The notes under the pieces were generated by a model. That model was not told where the DNA came from. It saw only the letters and a list, made by a program, of their open reading frames with translations, and did no database searches. Below are positions 63,160 to 64,000 of a DNA stretch of 64,000 nucleotides, in pieces (position 1 is the first letter of the stretch; the number at the start of each line of letters is the position of its first letter). Made by a program: the position numbers and the translations under genes. Source of the DNA: Ostrinia nubilalis (Eukaryota > Arthropoda > Insecta > Lepidoptera > Crambidae); contig NC_087096.1 of NCBI RefSeq assembly GCF_963855985.1, positions 620,001-684,000 on the forward strand, written 5' to 3'.

Positions 63160-64000
63160 TTATAGTCCATTGCCGACATAGAGGCTATCTATGCTTTTAG
63201 TCGGAGCATTGTCACTATAAACTAATATCTGGCCCGGGGCAACGTGGGGAACTATCCAAGATTCGAGGCTATGGCGACGTATTCAATTGTTGATTTGCAA
63301 TACGCCTATTCCGTGTGAAATTAACATGCGTCGTAACGTATTTACTCGTAGGTTCATATTCACAATGAACATTTAGAACTGGATGGACTGTAGATTCATG
63401 TGATATACAGGTTGTCCCTAGAACGTGCCAAACTTAAGGAGAAGATAGACTAATGGATGACCATCTAGCTTGATAACAAAAAAATAAGATATCACCGTTT
63501 TCATATGACTGTTTTTCATATTTTAAATTTTTGCTTATAGGTATGTACCTAGTACACACAGCAACGCAACAAGATGTAGGCCCAAAACAGAGGATTTTTA
63601 AAAATGTGAATAAATCTCTGAAACGGTGATACTTTTTTACTAAGGTATTTTTTTCTGTATATATTAACCTATAGTTGAGCTGTTTATACTAAGAAAATAT
63701 TCATCTACTATCACGAATAAAAAGCTGAAATAAATTATGAATAGAACATGGTCCCAAATTAGAAACGAAATATGTTAGTAGTCTTAAAAAGAAATACAAG
63801 TAAGACCTTTCCACAAACTGGTAGCATCACCCAGATGTTGAAACATGAAATATAAATTCATACGTGGAATAGGAAACATGGACAAAAAAGTCAAAGGGCT
63901 CTAATAAGTATTCATTCGTCGTAATGCCGAATGAGTATTCGGAAATAGGGCTGGCGTTACACTACACATCGTACCTATTTGTTTTTACATCTGAATAACT
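63160..64000. other. intergenic, no gene recognised
   Basis: AT-rich. ACAGGTTGTCCC at 63409-63420 echoes ACAGGTTGTCCC at 61254-61265 and may mark ends of a further repeat family. No coding signal. Confidence 0.35.

Overview
The window is nuclear DNA of an insect, almost certainly a moth or butterfly (Lepidoptera). It is AT-rich and its genes are split by introns with GT-AG borders. It holds two dual-domain C-type lectin genes of the immulectin type, RTE and CR1/jockey-type LINE elements, tRNA-headed SINEs, and many short inverted-repeat DNA elements of the kind that fill lepidopteran genomes. There are no bacterial-style operons, CRISPR arrays or prophage.

Layout. (1) 1.9-12.0 kb, plus strand: a six-exon secreted C-type lectin (307 aa reconstructed). 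Intron 1 holds a nearly complete RTE-type LINE, itself broken by a poly-A SINE-like insertion. Intron 5 holds a 5'-truncated CR1/jockey-type LINE with a long open frame. (2) 15.3-19.9 kb, minus strand: a convergent paralogue with the same six-exon structure and phases (313 codons); its first coding exon has GTG where ATG is expected. Between the two lectins lies a 1.67-kb hAT-like element with a perfect 8-bp target duplication. (3) 20.6-28.2 kb: a decayed RTE copy, palindromes, MITEs and SINEs. (4) 28.6-30.0 kb, plus strand: an apparently intronless acid-lipase-type alpha/beta hydrolase (464 aa) with signal peptide and catalytic triad. (5) 30-47 kb: no convincing gene; many fold-back elements and LINE fragments. 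(6) 47.35-60.0 kb, plus strand: a six-exon gene for a PDZ-domain protein with an acidic C-terminal tail (396 aa from the first visible ATG). Its PDZ exon is followed by four tandem partial copies joined by CAT microsatellites. (7) 60-64 kb: intergenic DNA with further DNA-element remnants.

The two lectins are sister genes, probably acting in haemolymph recognition. The lipase and the PDZ gene are unrelated neighbours. The most unusual structures are the partial-exon tandem array in the PDZ gene, the lost start codon and the diverged calcium-ligand positions in the lectin pair, two hAT-like insertions with exact 8-bp duplications, a LINE 3' fragment with a twin-priming inversion, a 59-nt near-perfect palindrome, and a THAP-like exon with a one-base frameshift. 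All assignments were made by reading the sequence; no database search was run.
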